From assembly GCA_023701205.1 (NCBI GenBank), contig JAMPXJ010000012.1:72797-114577 (forward strand): DNA of 41,781 nt, in the 5' to 3' direction. The position numbers and the translations under genes are program-made. Shown one piece after another: positions 23,168 to 30,215 of the stretch (positions are counted from its first letter, which is position 1; every line of letters starts with the position of its first letter). The notes under the pieces are model-generated. The model was not told where the DNA came from, ran no database searches, and saw nothing but the letters and a program-made list of their open reading frames with translations. Source of the stretch: Oligoflexia bacterium (GTDB lineage: Bacteria > Bdellovibrionota > UBA1018).

Positions 23168-24202
23168 ATGGGTATTTTTCGCGAGCTCCCCGTTTTGGAC
23201 GGGGCACTTTCATCCGGCAGCAGTCAACCCCAGGCGCGCCCGCTTTCGCCATCGAAAGCGCGCGAAATCCTGGCGTCGCGCAAGCCAGCCTGGTTGAAAA
23301 TCCGGCCGCCGGCGGGTGAGTCGTACACGGGCATCAAGGCAATGCTCAAGGAGCGCTCGCTTCATACGGTCTGTGAAGAGGCTCATTGCCCGAACGTGGC
23401 CGAGTGCTGGGCCGCGGGCACGGCGACGTTCATGCTGGGCGGGGATACCTGTACCCGGGCCTGCCGCTTCTGCGCGATCAAGACCGCGCGTCAGCCGCCC
23501 GCGCTCGACCCCGACGAGCCCTTTCAGATCGCCCGGAGCATCGCGAGCCTGGGGCTTCACTACGTCGTCCTGACGTCCGTCGATCGCGACGACATCGAGG
23601 ACGGCGGCGCCGGCCATTTCGCCCAGACGATCCGTGAGATCAAGCGACTAGACCCCAAGATTCTCATCGAGGCGCTCGTGCCTGATTTCCGGGGAGATAC
23701 CCGAGCGATCGAGACTGTGGTCGATTCCGGGCTGGATGTTTACGCCCATAATATCGAGACGGTGCGCCGGCTGCAGTACCGGGTGCGCGACCCTCGCGCG
23801 GGTTACGAGCAGTCGCTGGCGACCCTGCGCTGGGCGCGGGGCTACGCCCAGGCGCGTGGCCGAAAGCTCCTGACGAAGAGCTCGATCATGCTAGGCCTCG
23901 GCGAAAACGAGATCGAGCTGGGTGAGGCTTTCGATGATTTGCGGGCGTATGGCGTGGACGTGCTGACCTTGGGTCAGTATCTCCGGCCCACGGCGGGACA
24001 TCTTCCGGTCGAGCGTTTTTACTCCCCCGAGGAGTTCGCGGAGCTCGGACGGGCGGCGGAGAGCAGGGGCTTTGTTTACGTGGCCTCGGGACCGATGGTG
24101 CGTTCAAGCTATCGGGCCGGGGAGTTTTTCCTTCGGGGTGTGATCGAAAAGTCTTCAGCGAGCGCCGCTCGCCATGAGAGGCCAATAGAGAGGGTGGAAT
24201 AG
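23168..24202 (+). CDS. lipA: Lipoyl synthase
   Basis: LipA inserts two sulfurs into protein-bound octanoyl chains. The 344-aa protein has both 4Fe-4S cysteine sets: C69-x4-C74-x5-C80 ([12 protein letters not shown]) for the auxiliary cluster and C95-x3-C99-x2-C102 (CTRACRFC) for the radical SAM cluster. The C-terminal RSSYRAGE motif, whose Ser ligates the auxiliary cluster, is intact. Downstream family stretches include VYAHNIETV and [11 protein letters not shown]. It heads the operon lipA-E2-lpd-lipB; the E2 start follows after four bases. Confidence 0.98.
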   Translation: MGIFRELPVLDGALSSGSSQPQARPLSPSKAREILASRKPAWLKIRPPAGESYTGIKAMLKERSLHTVCEEAHCPNVAECWAAGTATFMLGGDTCTRACRFCAIKTARQPPALDPDEPFQIARSIASLGLHYVVLTSVDRDDIEDGGAGHFAQTIREIKRLDPKILIEALVPDFRGDTRAIETVVDSGLDVYAHNIETVRRLQYRVRDPRAGYEQSLATLRWARGYAQARGRKLLTKSSIMLGLGENEIELGEAFDDLRAYGVDVLTLGQYLRPTAGHLPVERFYSPEEFAELGRAAESRGFVYVASGPMVRSSYRAGEFFLRGVIEKSSASAARHERPIERVE

Positions 24203-24206
24203 AAAA

Positions 24207-25493
24207 ATGCAATTCAAGCTTCCGGAACTGGGTGAAGGCGTTCATGAGGGCGAGCTCGTCAAGTGGCGGGTCAAGCCCGGCGATGCGGTGAAATACGACC
24301 AGCCCCTTTGTGAGATCATGACGGACAAGGCCACGGTCGAGATTCCCTCGGCCTTCCAAGGGAAGGTTGGTGAGCTGCACGCAAAAGAAGGGGAGGTCGT
24401 GAAGGTCGGCCAGCTGCTGCTCTCGTTTGAAGGTGCGGGCGCCGCTCAGGCGACTTCGGCTCCGGCGGCTCCCAAGGAAGCTCCGAGTGCGTCGGTCGCA
24501 AAGCCCTCCGCTGCGCCGCAGGCGGCAGCTCATGCCGCTCCGGCTCCCGCGGCGATGGCGGCTCCGGCGGGATCGCCCGCCACGCGGGTGCTCGCAGCGC
24601 CTTCGACCCGCCGGCTGGCGCGCGAACAAGGCGTCGAGCTCGGGCGTGTCCAGGGAAGCGGTCCGCACGGGCGCATCCTCAAAGAAGACGTCGAGAGCTG
24701 GTTCTCGGGTGGCAGAGCCGTTGCGGCGGGCGCCGCGCGGCCGGCGCTTTCACGCGTGGCCCCCTCGGGCGGCGAGGAGCGCATCCCGCTTCGGGGCCTT
24801 CGCAAGAAGATCGCCGAGAAGATGCGGCTTTCAAAAGATCACGCGGCTCATTTCACCTATGTGGAGGAAGCGGACGCCACCGAGCTCGTGCGCCTGCGCA
24901 ACATGGCCAAGGAGCTGGGCGGCAAGACCGGCGTGAAGGTGACCTATCTTCCGTTCGTGATGAAGGCCATGGTGGCCGCGCTTCGCAGCGCTCCCGAGTT
25001 CCAGGCGATCAACAGCACGATCGACGACGAGCGCGGCGAGATCGTCGTGAAGCATGATTTCAACATCGGGCTCTCGATCCAGACCGAAGACGGACTCACG
25101 GCGCCGGTGATCAAGGACGTGGCGCATAAGTCGGTGCTGGAGCTCGCGCGCGAGATCCAGCAGGTCGTCGAGCGGGCCCGCGCCAAGCGGCTTACGCGCG
25201 AGGATTTCGAAGGCGGCACGATCACGCTCACCAACGCCGGCTCGATCGGGGGGCTTTTCGCCACGCCGATCATCAACTATCCGGAGGTCGCGATCCTGGG
25301 CTTCAACAAGATCGCGCGCAAGCCGGTCGTCGTCGAGGTTGATGGAAGAGAGCAGATCGTCATCCGCGACTGGACTTACTTCTCCATTTCGTTGGATCAT
25401 CGGGTCGTGGACGGGGCGATCGCCGCGGAGTTCATGAAAGTCTTCATCCGTTTCATCGAGAATCCGAGCCTGCTTCTCCTGGAGAGCTTCTGA
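24207..25493 (+). CDS. Dihydrolipoamide acyltransferase (E2) of a 2-oxoacid dehydrogenase complex
   Basis: This 428-aa E2 core subunit has one lipoyl domain (residues 1-78, lipoylated Lys41 in EIMTDKATVEIPS), an Ala/Pro linker, a peripheral-subunit-binding domain (about 125-165, STRRLAREQGVELGRVQGSGPHGRI), a second linker and the catalytic domain. The active motif DHRVVDG lies near residue 398. The lipoyl domain is of the 'LPELGEGVHEGE' type found in pyruvate and branched-chain complexes; the substrate cannot be decided without E1, which is not in the window. Its stop overlaps the lpd start (TGATG at 25491-25495). Confidence 0.95.
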   Translation: MQFKLPELGEGVHEGELVKWRVKPGDAVKYDQPLCEIMTDKATVEIPSAFQGKVGELHAKEGEVVKVGQLLLSFEGAGAAQATSAPAAPKEAPSASVAKPSAAPQAAAHAAPAPAAMAAPAGSPATRVLAAPSTRRLAREQGVELGRVQGSGPHGRILKEDVESWFSGGRAVAAGAARPALSRVAPSGGEERIPLRGLRKKIAEKMRLSKDHAAHFTYVEEADATELVRLRNMAKELGGKTGVKVTYLPFVMKAMVAALRSAPEFQAINSTIDDERGEIVVKHDFNIGLSIQTEDGLTAPVIKDVAHKSVLELAREIQQVVERARAKRLTREDFEGGTITLTNAGSIGGLFATPIINYPEVAILGFNKIARKPVVVEVDGREQIVIRDWTYFSISLDHRVVDGAIAAEFMKVFIRFIENPSLLLLESF

Positions 25494-26938
25494 TGAGTAA
25501 CCAAAAGCAGAGTGCCGATGTGGTGGTCCTGGGCGCGGGGCCTGCGGGCTATGTCTGCGCCATTCGGCTTGCGCAGCTTGGCAAGAAGGTCACCGTGATC
25601 GATCGCGCCGAGGTGGGCGGAGTTTGCCTCAACCGCGGCTGCATTCCATCCAAGGCCCTGATTTATGCAGGCACGCTTTACGAGAAGATGGCCCATTCGG
25701 CCGAGATCGGCATCGAGATCACGGGCGCCAAGGTCAATCTTCCCAAGCTCATGCAGTGGAAGGACAGTGTCGTGAGCAAGCTCACCGGCGGCGTCGCGCA
25801 GCTGCTCAAGGCGAATGGCTGCGCCTTCGTCTCGGGCGAAGCCAAGCTGACCGGCGCGCGGGAGCTCGAAGTGAAGACCGCGCAGGGCACGATCGCCATG
25901 ACCTTCAATCAGCTGGTGTTGGCCACCGGCTCGCGTCCTGCCGCGATTCCGGGCGTGGAGATCGACCAGAAGCGTGTGCTCGACAGCACGGGCGCGCTCT
26001 CGCTCAAGGAGATCCCCGGCTCGATGCTTTGCATCGGCGGCGGCTACATCGGCCTGGAGCTCGGGACGTTTTACGCGAAGGTCGGGACGAAGGTCACGGT
26101 CGTCGAGGCTTTCCCGAGTCTCCTGGGCATGGTCGACCAGGATCTGACCCGGGTCGTGCAGCGGCGCCTGGAGAAGATGGGCGTGAAGCTCATGACTCAG
26201 ACTTCGGTGAAAGCCGTCAAGGCTGCGAAAAAGGGCGTGGAAGTCACCGTCAATGACGGCACGAAGGAACAGACGCTGAGCTTCGATACGGTTCTGGTCA
26301 CGATCGGCCGCACGCCTAATTCGCAGGGGCTGGGCTTGGAAAAAGCGGGCATCAAAGTCGACGCCAAGGGTTTCGTCCCGGTGGACGCCCAGCGGCGCAC
26401 GAATGTTCCGAATATCTACGCCATCGGCGATATCGCCGGGCAGCCGCTGCTCGCGCACAAAGGCTCCAAGGAAGGGATCGTTGCGGCTGAAGCGATCGCT
26501 GGAAAAAAGACGGTGTATGACGTCGTGGCGATGCCGGCCGTGATCTTCACGGATCCCGAGATCGCGACCGTCGGCATGAGCGAGGCCGAGGCGCGCGCGG
26601 CGGGCCTGGAGGTGAAGGTGGGCGTGTTCCCCTTCGCGGCGAACGGCCGCGCGTTGTCGGTGGGAGAGCCGGACGGGCTCGTCAAGATGATCGGCGACGC
26701 GAAGACGGGACGTCTCCTGGGCGTTCACATCGTGGGGGCGGAGGCTTCCAACCTGATCGCTGAGGCCGCGCTGGCGCTGGAGCTCGGTGCCATGGTCGAG
26801 GACCTGGCGCTCACGGTGCACGCGCATCCGACCCTCCCTGAAACCCTGATGGAAGCCGCCGAGGCAACCCTGGGGCATGCGATCCATATCTATCAGCGCA
26901 AGCCCGCGGGCGCCGGGGCGGCGCAGGTCAGGGTCTGA
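25493..26938 (+). CDS. lpdA: Dihydrolipoyl dehydrogenase (E3)
   Basis: E3 re-oxidises the dihydrolipoyl group with NAD+. The 481-aa flavoprotein has the FAD-binding GAGPAGY (14-20), the redox pair CLNRGC (Cys45, Cys50), the NAD-binding GGGYIGLELG, the second FAD motif IYAIGDIAG and the C-terminal HAHPTLPETLMEAAE with the active-site His-Glu pair. Length is normal. It is coupled to E2 by a one-base overlap and is followed by lipB after one base. Confidence 0.97.
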   Translation: MSNQKQSADVVVLGAGPAGYVCAIRLAQLGKKVTVIDRAEVGGVCLNRGCIPSKALIYAGTLYEKMAHSAEIGIEITGAKVNLPKLMQWKDSVVSKLTGGVAQLLKANGCAFVSGEAKLTGARELEVKTAQGTIAMTFNQLVLATGSRPAAIPGVEIDQKRVLDSTGALSLKEIPGSMLCIGGGYIGLELGTFYAKVGTKVTVVEAFPSLLGMVDQDLTRVVQRRLEKMGVKLMTQTSVKAVKAAKKGVEVTVNDGTKEQTLSFDTVLVTIGRTPNSQGLGLEKAGIKVDAKGFVPVDAQRRTNVPNIYAIGDIAGQPLLAHKGSKEGIVAAEAIAGKKTVYDVVAMPAVIFTDPEIATVGMSEAEARAAGLEVKVGVFPFAANGRALSVGEPDGLVKMIGDAKTGRLLGVHIVGAEASNLIAEAALALELGAMVEDLALTVHAHPTLPETLMEAAEATLGHAIHIYQRKPAGAGAAQVRV

Positions 26939-26939
26939 G

Positions 26940-27758
26940 ATGCGTTTCTGGTCCCTTGAAGGGTACACGCCTTACGAAGATGCCCGTCAGCTTCAGCTGA
27001 AACTCGTGGATCTTCGGGCGGCGGATCTGATTCCGGATACGGTGCTCTTTCTGGAGCATGAACCGGTGATCACGAAAGGGCGAGGCTTACAGTTCGGCCG
27101 TACGCCGCGCCCCCGCCATATGCCGGTGCCCGAGCGTCTACCGCCGGGGATCGCGTTCGCGGAATCCGAGCGGGGAGGGGATCTGACGTACCATGGTCCC
27201 GGGCAGCTCGTGATCTATCCGATCTGCAAGCTCGATGGCCAGGGTTTCGGGCCCAGGCGTGACGTGACGGGCTTTTTGCGAAAGCTCGAGCAGCTTCTGA
27301 TCGAGGAGTTCTCGAGCTGGGGCTTCGAGGCCGAGATCCGCGAAAACGCCACCGGCGTCTGGGTGCGCAGCCGCAAGGCCGTGTCCATCGGCATCGCCGT
27401 GCGAAAGTGGGTGACCTATCATGGCGTGGCCATCAACTGCGTGAACGATATGAGCCCGTTTCACCTGATTTCGCCCTGTGGATTCAATCCGGAGGTGATG
27501 ACCTGCCTGCGAGACCTCATGGCTGAGCGCGGGAACCTCAAGATGGAAGGCTGGAGCGGCGCCGGCTGGCGAATCGCGCTCGAGAGTCGGCTTGCCAGGC
27601 GGATGGCCGGAGGGCTGCACGTGGAGCCCGAGCTTCGCCGGCTCCCGATCGACGAGGCGCTGGAGCGCGTTTCGAATCTCGCGTCGAGCCCGGCTTCGCT
27701 CGTGACGGGAAAGTGGTTGCCCAGTACGCCCGCGGCTGAGCCGCGAGTTCTTCACTAA
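26940..27758 (+). CDS. lipB: Octanoyl-[acyl carrier protein]:protein octanoyltransferase
   Basis: LipB moves octanoate from acyl carrier protein to lipoyl domains, giving the substrate for LipA. The 272-aa protein shows RGGDLTYHGPGQLVIYP (about 78-94), the catalytic Lys in SRKAVSIGIAV (Lys146) and the active-site Cys180 in SPCGF. Most LipB proteins are about 210-230 aa; this one carries some 60 extra C-terminal residues (ESRLARRMAGGLHVEPELRR...) of unknown use. ATG 26940 lies one base after the lpd stop. A hairpin CGCGGC-tga-GCCGCG (27731-27745) sits at the end of the coding region. Confidence 0.95.
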   Translation: MRFWSLEGYTPYEDARQLQLKLVDLRAADLIPDTVLFLEHEPVITKGRGLQFGRTPRPRHMPVPERLPPGIAFAESERGGDLTYHGPGQLVIYPICKLDGQGFGPRRDVTGFLRKLEQLLIEEFSSWGFEAEIRENATGVWVRSRKAVSIGIAVRKWVTYHGVAINCVNDMSPFHLISPCGFNPEVMTCLRDLMAERGNLKMEGWSGAGWRIALESRLARRMAGGLHVEPELRRLPIDEALERVSNLASSPASLVTGKWLPSTPAAEPRVLH

Positions 27759-27768
27759 GTTTGGTGGT

Positions 27769-27831
27769 ATTTTCCTTGCATTCGCCCCCGCTTCGACCGC
27801 CTGCTTGAGCAGGTTCGAACGAAAGGAAAAT
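27769..27831 (+). promoter_or_regulatory. Structured leader sequestering the ribosome-binding site
   Basis: ATTTTCCTT (27769-27777) is perfectly complementary to AAGGAAAAT (27823-27831), the ribosome-binding site. Inside lies a two-part hairpin: TTCGA/TCGAA (27792-27796 with 27815-27819) and CCTGC-ttga-GCAGG (27800-27813). The 5' strand is embedded in TGGTATTTTCCTTGC, nearly identical to the opening of the transpeptidase leader at 15582-15595. Confidence 0.55.
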
Positions 27832-27834
27832 TCC

Positions 27835-28791
27835 ATGTGGAAATGGGGCTACTCGTGCGCGGTCCTTGGGACCACCGCGGTTCTTTATTCGATGCTCTGG
27901 CCGAGTGCGATGGTGGGCACGCCCGCTTATGCGGGTCCTGGAGCTCCGGGCAGTCGGGGCTTCGGCGAAGTCGTTGGCTACAAGTTCAATGATCTGAATG
28001 AGAACGGCTTTGATGAGGGCGAGCCGCGTTTGCCAGGCTTTCTGATCACGCTCGATAGCCTGGGTCCTGTCCAGGTGCATCAGGAGGAATTCACGGACGA
28101 GGAGGGGCGTTTCGCTTTCTTCAATCTTCCGCTTCAGCACTATCGGGTCTGTGAGCTCGCGCCTTCTTCGGTCCCCCCGTGGAGAGCAACGACGCCGCCG
28201 TGCGTGACGGTCGAATTGATCGGGAAAGATGCAAGGAGGCGCGTGGTATTCGGAAACCATCGCGACACTTCGCCGTCGCCGTCGCCATCGCCGTCGCCAT
28301 CGCCATCGCCTTCACCATCGCCTTCACCATCGCCTTCACCGTCGCCTTCACCGTCGCCTTCACCGTCGCCCTCGCCGACACTCGGGTGTACCCGAACTCA
28401 AGGCTTCTGGGGGAGCGCGCCGGCGGGTGAGGCACTGGTGCCGGTACTGGTCCCGGGGACCCTTCCACTGGGTTCGGTGAATTACACCGCGGCCCAGCTC
28501 GCGCTGATCCTCGACGTCTCGGTCAATACTCCCGGCCCCGGAGCCAATGCGCTCATCAGTCTGGCGCATCAGCTGATCGCTGCGAAGCTCAATATTCTCA
28601 ATGGAGCATCGGCGGCGCCCATAGCGGCGACGATCGCTGCGGCGGATACCTTGATTGACGGTTTAGTGATTCCGCCGATCGGCCTCGGGAATGTCGATCC
28701 GAGCTCAGTCTTGGGTCAGCAGATGCTGGCCTTGGCCGCGACCTTGGATCAGTACAACAATGGCCAGTTAGGGGTGCCTCATTGCGATTGA
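27835..28791 (+). CDS. Exported SdrD-B-like / Ser-Pro repeat protein
   Basis: This 318-aa protein has a signal peptide (about residues 1-33, cleavage near AYA-G). It then has an SdrD-B-like beta domain (about 40-140: GYKFNDLNENGFDEGEPRLP, FTDEEGRFAFFNLP, YRVCE). A linker of about 18 Ser-Pro pairs follows (about 145-181). The C-terminal domain (about 183-318) begins CTRTQGFWGS and continues VNYTAAQLALIL and ISLAHQLIAAKLN. The C-terminal domain resembles the 'TQGYW' domain found in assorted secreted proteins. It is presumably a surface or secreted adhesion-type protein. There is no sorting signal or membrane anchor at the end. AAGGAAA lies before ATG 27835. Confidence 0.8.
   Translation: MWKWGYSCAVLGTTAVLYSMLWPSAMVGTPAYAGPGAPGSRGFGEVVGYKFNDLNENGFDEGEPRLPGFLITLDSLGPVQVHQEEFTDEEGRFAFFNLPLQHYRVCELAPSSVPPWRATTPPCVTVELIGKDARRRVVFGNHRDTSPSPSPSPSPSPSPSPSPSPSPSPSPSPSPSPSPSPTLGCTRTQGFWGSAPAGEALVPVLVPGTLPLGSVNYTAAQLALILDVSVNTPGPGANALISLAHQLIAAKLNILNGASAAPIAATIAAADTLIDGLVIPPIGLGNVDPSSVLGQQMLALAATLDQYNNGQLGVPHCD
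28269..28378 (+). repeat. Six-base tandem repeat encoding Ser-Pro
   Basis: About 18 copies of a hexamer of the form TCRCCN/TCACCN, encoding (Ser-Pro)n, with only third-position variation among cct/cca/ccg contexts. The hexamer keeps frame when units are lost or gained, so linker length may vary among strains by slippage. Frames on either strand read through it as His-Arg or similar repeats, which are artefacts. Confidence 0.85.
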
Positions 28792-28806
28792 GGCCGAGAC
28801 AAACAC

Positions 28807-28839
28807 AAAAAAAGGCCGCCCTGGTTTCCCGGGGCGGCC
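28807..28839 (-). terminator. Rho-independent terminator (minus strand)
   Basis: GGCCGCCC and GGGCGGCC form a perfect 8-bp stem (28814-28839); seven A on the plus strand (28807-28813) give the T run on the minus strand. It ends the small barrel gene at 28865 and may slow plus-strand transcription too. Confidence 0.88.
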
Positions 28840-28864
28840 TCGTTGCGATTCAAAGAAGGGATTC

Positions 28865-29392
28865 TTAGAACGCGTAACCGATGGTGAAGTAGCCCGAGGG
28901 CAGCACGCCCGAGAGCGCGAAAATCGAAGCATCGAAGGAATAGTAGCCGACACCGAGGCCTAAGCCCAGGTTGAAGCCGCCGTCCCAGAACCACTGATAT
29001 CCGATGTCACCGCCGAAGGCCAACGCGCTCGCTGTAGCGGTGCCCGCCGTCGCGGACGCGTACTGCGCCCAGGGGGAGAAAACCCAGCTGTCAGTGAAAC
29101 GGTTGTTGCCCAGGAAGAGGTTCATGCCCAGGCCGAATCCGTAGGCCGTGGTCTTGCTCGTGCTCGTCGTCGTGCCGACGGTCACGGACGAGCTTACGCT
29201 CGCGTAGCTGAACGACGGGCCGATCGTCATCGACTCGCCGACGCCGATATCCAACGCGCCGTTCAGTGTGCCGAACGCCATCCCGAGCGGATTGACGCGC
29301 ACGTTGTAGTCTTTGCCGGCAGCCTGAGCCATCGTGGCCATGCCCAAGGTCGCGAACGCCACGAAAGCGAAAATTCCAGTCAGCTTTTTCAC
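28865..29392 (-). CDS. Small outer-membrane beta-barrel-like protein
   Basis: This 175-aa protein has a signal peptide (MKKLTGIFAFVAFATLGMATMAQA) followed by alternating Gly/aromatic/polar strands and a terminal Phe (GYFTIGYAF), features of a small outer-membrane barrel of about eight strands. Long Ser/Thr loops (SYASVSSSVTVGTTTSTSKT) are expected to face outward. No specific family is recognised. GAGGAG lies before the ATG, immediately preceded by the hairpin TCGAC-tgat-GTCGA. It has its own terminator. Confidence 0.78.
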   Translation of the reverse strand: MKKLTGIFAFVAFATLGMATMAQAAGKDYNVRVNPLGMAFGTLNGALDIGVGESMTIGPSFSYASVSSSVTVGTTTSTSKTTAYGFGLGMNLFLGNNRFTDSWVFSPWAQYASATAGTATASALAFGGDIGYQWFWDGGFNLGLGLGVGYYSFDASIFALSGVLPSGYFTIGYAF

Positions 29393-29545
29393 TCGTTTTT
29401 CTCCTCTGTCGACATCAGTCGAACGGTTTGCGTGAATTGCTCTCGGGCAAGTCGCTGGTTCACAGCAGCCGGCAATCCAGAGCCGGTACCCTCGAGGTCA
29501 TTACAGCGTTGAGGCGATTGTAACGGGCGTCGACGCATTCGCAAG

Positions 29546-29578
29546 AAAAAAAACAGGCGCGGGACGCTCCGCGCCTGT
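29546..29578 (-). terminator. Rho-independent terminator of hsp20
   Basis: ACAGGCGCGG and CCGCGCCTGT form a perfect 10-bp stem (29553-29578) with a 6-base loop; eight A on the plus strand give the T run on the minus strand. It lies 27 bases after the Hsp20 stop. Confidence 0.92.
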
Positions 29579-29604
29579 CATGACTCTCTTACGGGATGGT
29601 CGGC

Positions 29605-30132
29605 TTACGCGGCCTTTCTCTGCCCGAGCAGTTTTCCCTCCTTGATGGGGATGTGTCTGCCTTGGGCTTCGGGTGCCTTGGGGATCGCGATCTGGAGAAC
29701 GCCATTCTCGTAGCTGGCTTCGACCTTGTTGGGATCCACGCCCGACGGCAACGTGAAGGAGCGGACGAAAGAGCCGTACATCCGCTCCTCGCTCACGCGC
29801 TTGCCTTTTTCCTCCTTGTAGGACTCTTCCTTGCGCTCGCCGGAAACCGTGAGCAGGTTGTCGCGAAGGTCGATCTTCACGTCCTCCTTCTTCACGCCGG
29901 GCAGATCGAAGCTCAGCAGATACTGGGTATCGGAATCCTGGACGTCGCAGGCGGGGATGTATTCCCGCTCGCCCATCTCCAGAAGCGAGCGGGTGGGTCC
30001 GATCAAGTTCGGGAACGGCGTGCCGGAGAAGAACTCGTCGAACATCCGGTCGATCCGGCGCTGCATCCGGTTGAGCTCGCGCAGCGGGCTCCAGCTCTCT
30101 CTTTGGATTTCGGGTAAATTTCGCATCGCCAT
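29605..30132 (-). CDS. Small heat shock protein Hsp20 (alpha-crystallin domain)
   Basis: This 175-aa cytoplasmic holdase has the alpha-crystallin domain at about residues 55-150, including DLPGVKKEDVKIDL, LLTVSGER and the signature ENGVLQIAIPK. The C-terminal I-x-I anchor is present as IPI (RHIPIKEG). The N-terminal region RRIDRMFDEFF is typical of class A bacterial Hsp20. ATG 30132 is chosen because AAAGGAGAT lies upstream. The leader can hide that site (see 30138-30178). It is a single gene with its own terminator. Confidence 0.96.
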   Translation of the reverse strand: MAMRNLPEIQRESWSPLRELNRMQRRIDRMFDEFFSGTPFPNLIGPTRSLLEMGEREYIPACDVQDSDTQYLLSFDLPGVKKEDVKIDLRDNLLTVSGERKEESYKEEKGKRVSEERMYGSFVRSFTLPSGVDPNKVEASYENGVLQIAIPKAPEAQGRHIPIKEGKLLGQRKAA

Positions 30133-30137
30133 AGGAC

Positions 30138-30178
30138 AGATCTCCTTTGTCGGTTTTGAGGTTGGCCCCTGGAGATTC
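30138..30178 (-). promoter_or_regulatory. Possible RNA thermometer in the hsp20 leader
   Basis: On the minus strand the Shine-Dalgarno GGAGAT (plus 30140-30145) is complementary to ATCTCC upstream (plus 30171-30176), and the pairing extends by a G-U and an A-U to about 8 bp. Small heat shock genes are well known to carry leaders that hide the ribosome-binding site and melt on heating (ROSE, fourU). The primary sequence does not match those named families, so this is inference from pairing and gene identity. Confidence 0.45.
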
Positions 30179-30215
30179 CCATCAGCTTTCATGCCAGGGA
30201 GAGGCGTGCCTCGCG

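Noticed and set aside
25397..26968. Long minus-strand open frame opposite lpd
   Set aside because: His/Asp/Arg-rich shadow of a conserved gene; no domain.
27808..27822. tRNA-like T-loop string GGTTCGAAC
   Set aside because: Part of the leader hairpin; no acceptor, D or anticodon arms fit around it. No tRNA was found in the window.
28269..28378. Possible CRISPR or satellite array
   Set aside because: It is a 6-base coding repeat for Ser-Pro inside an open frame, with no spacers.
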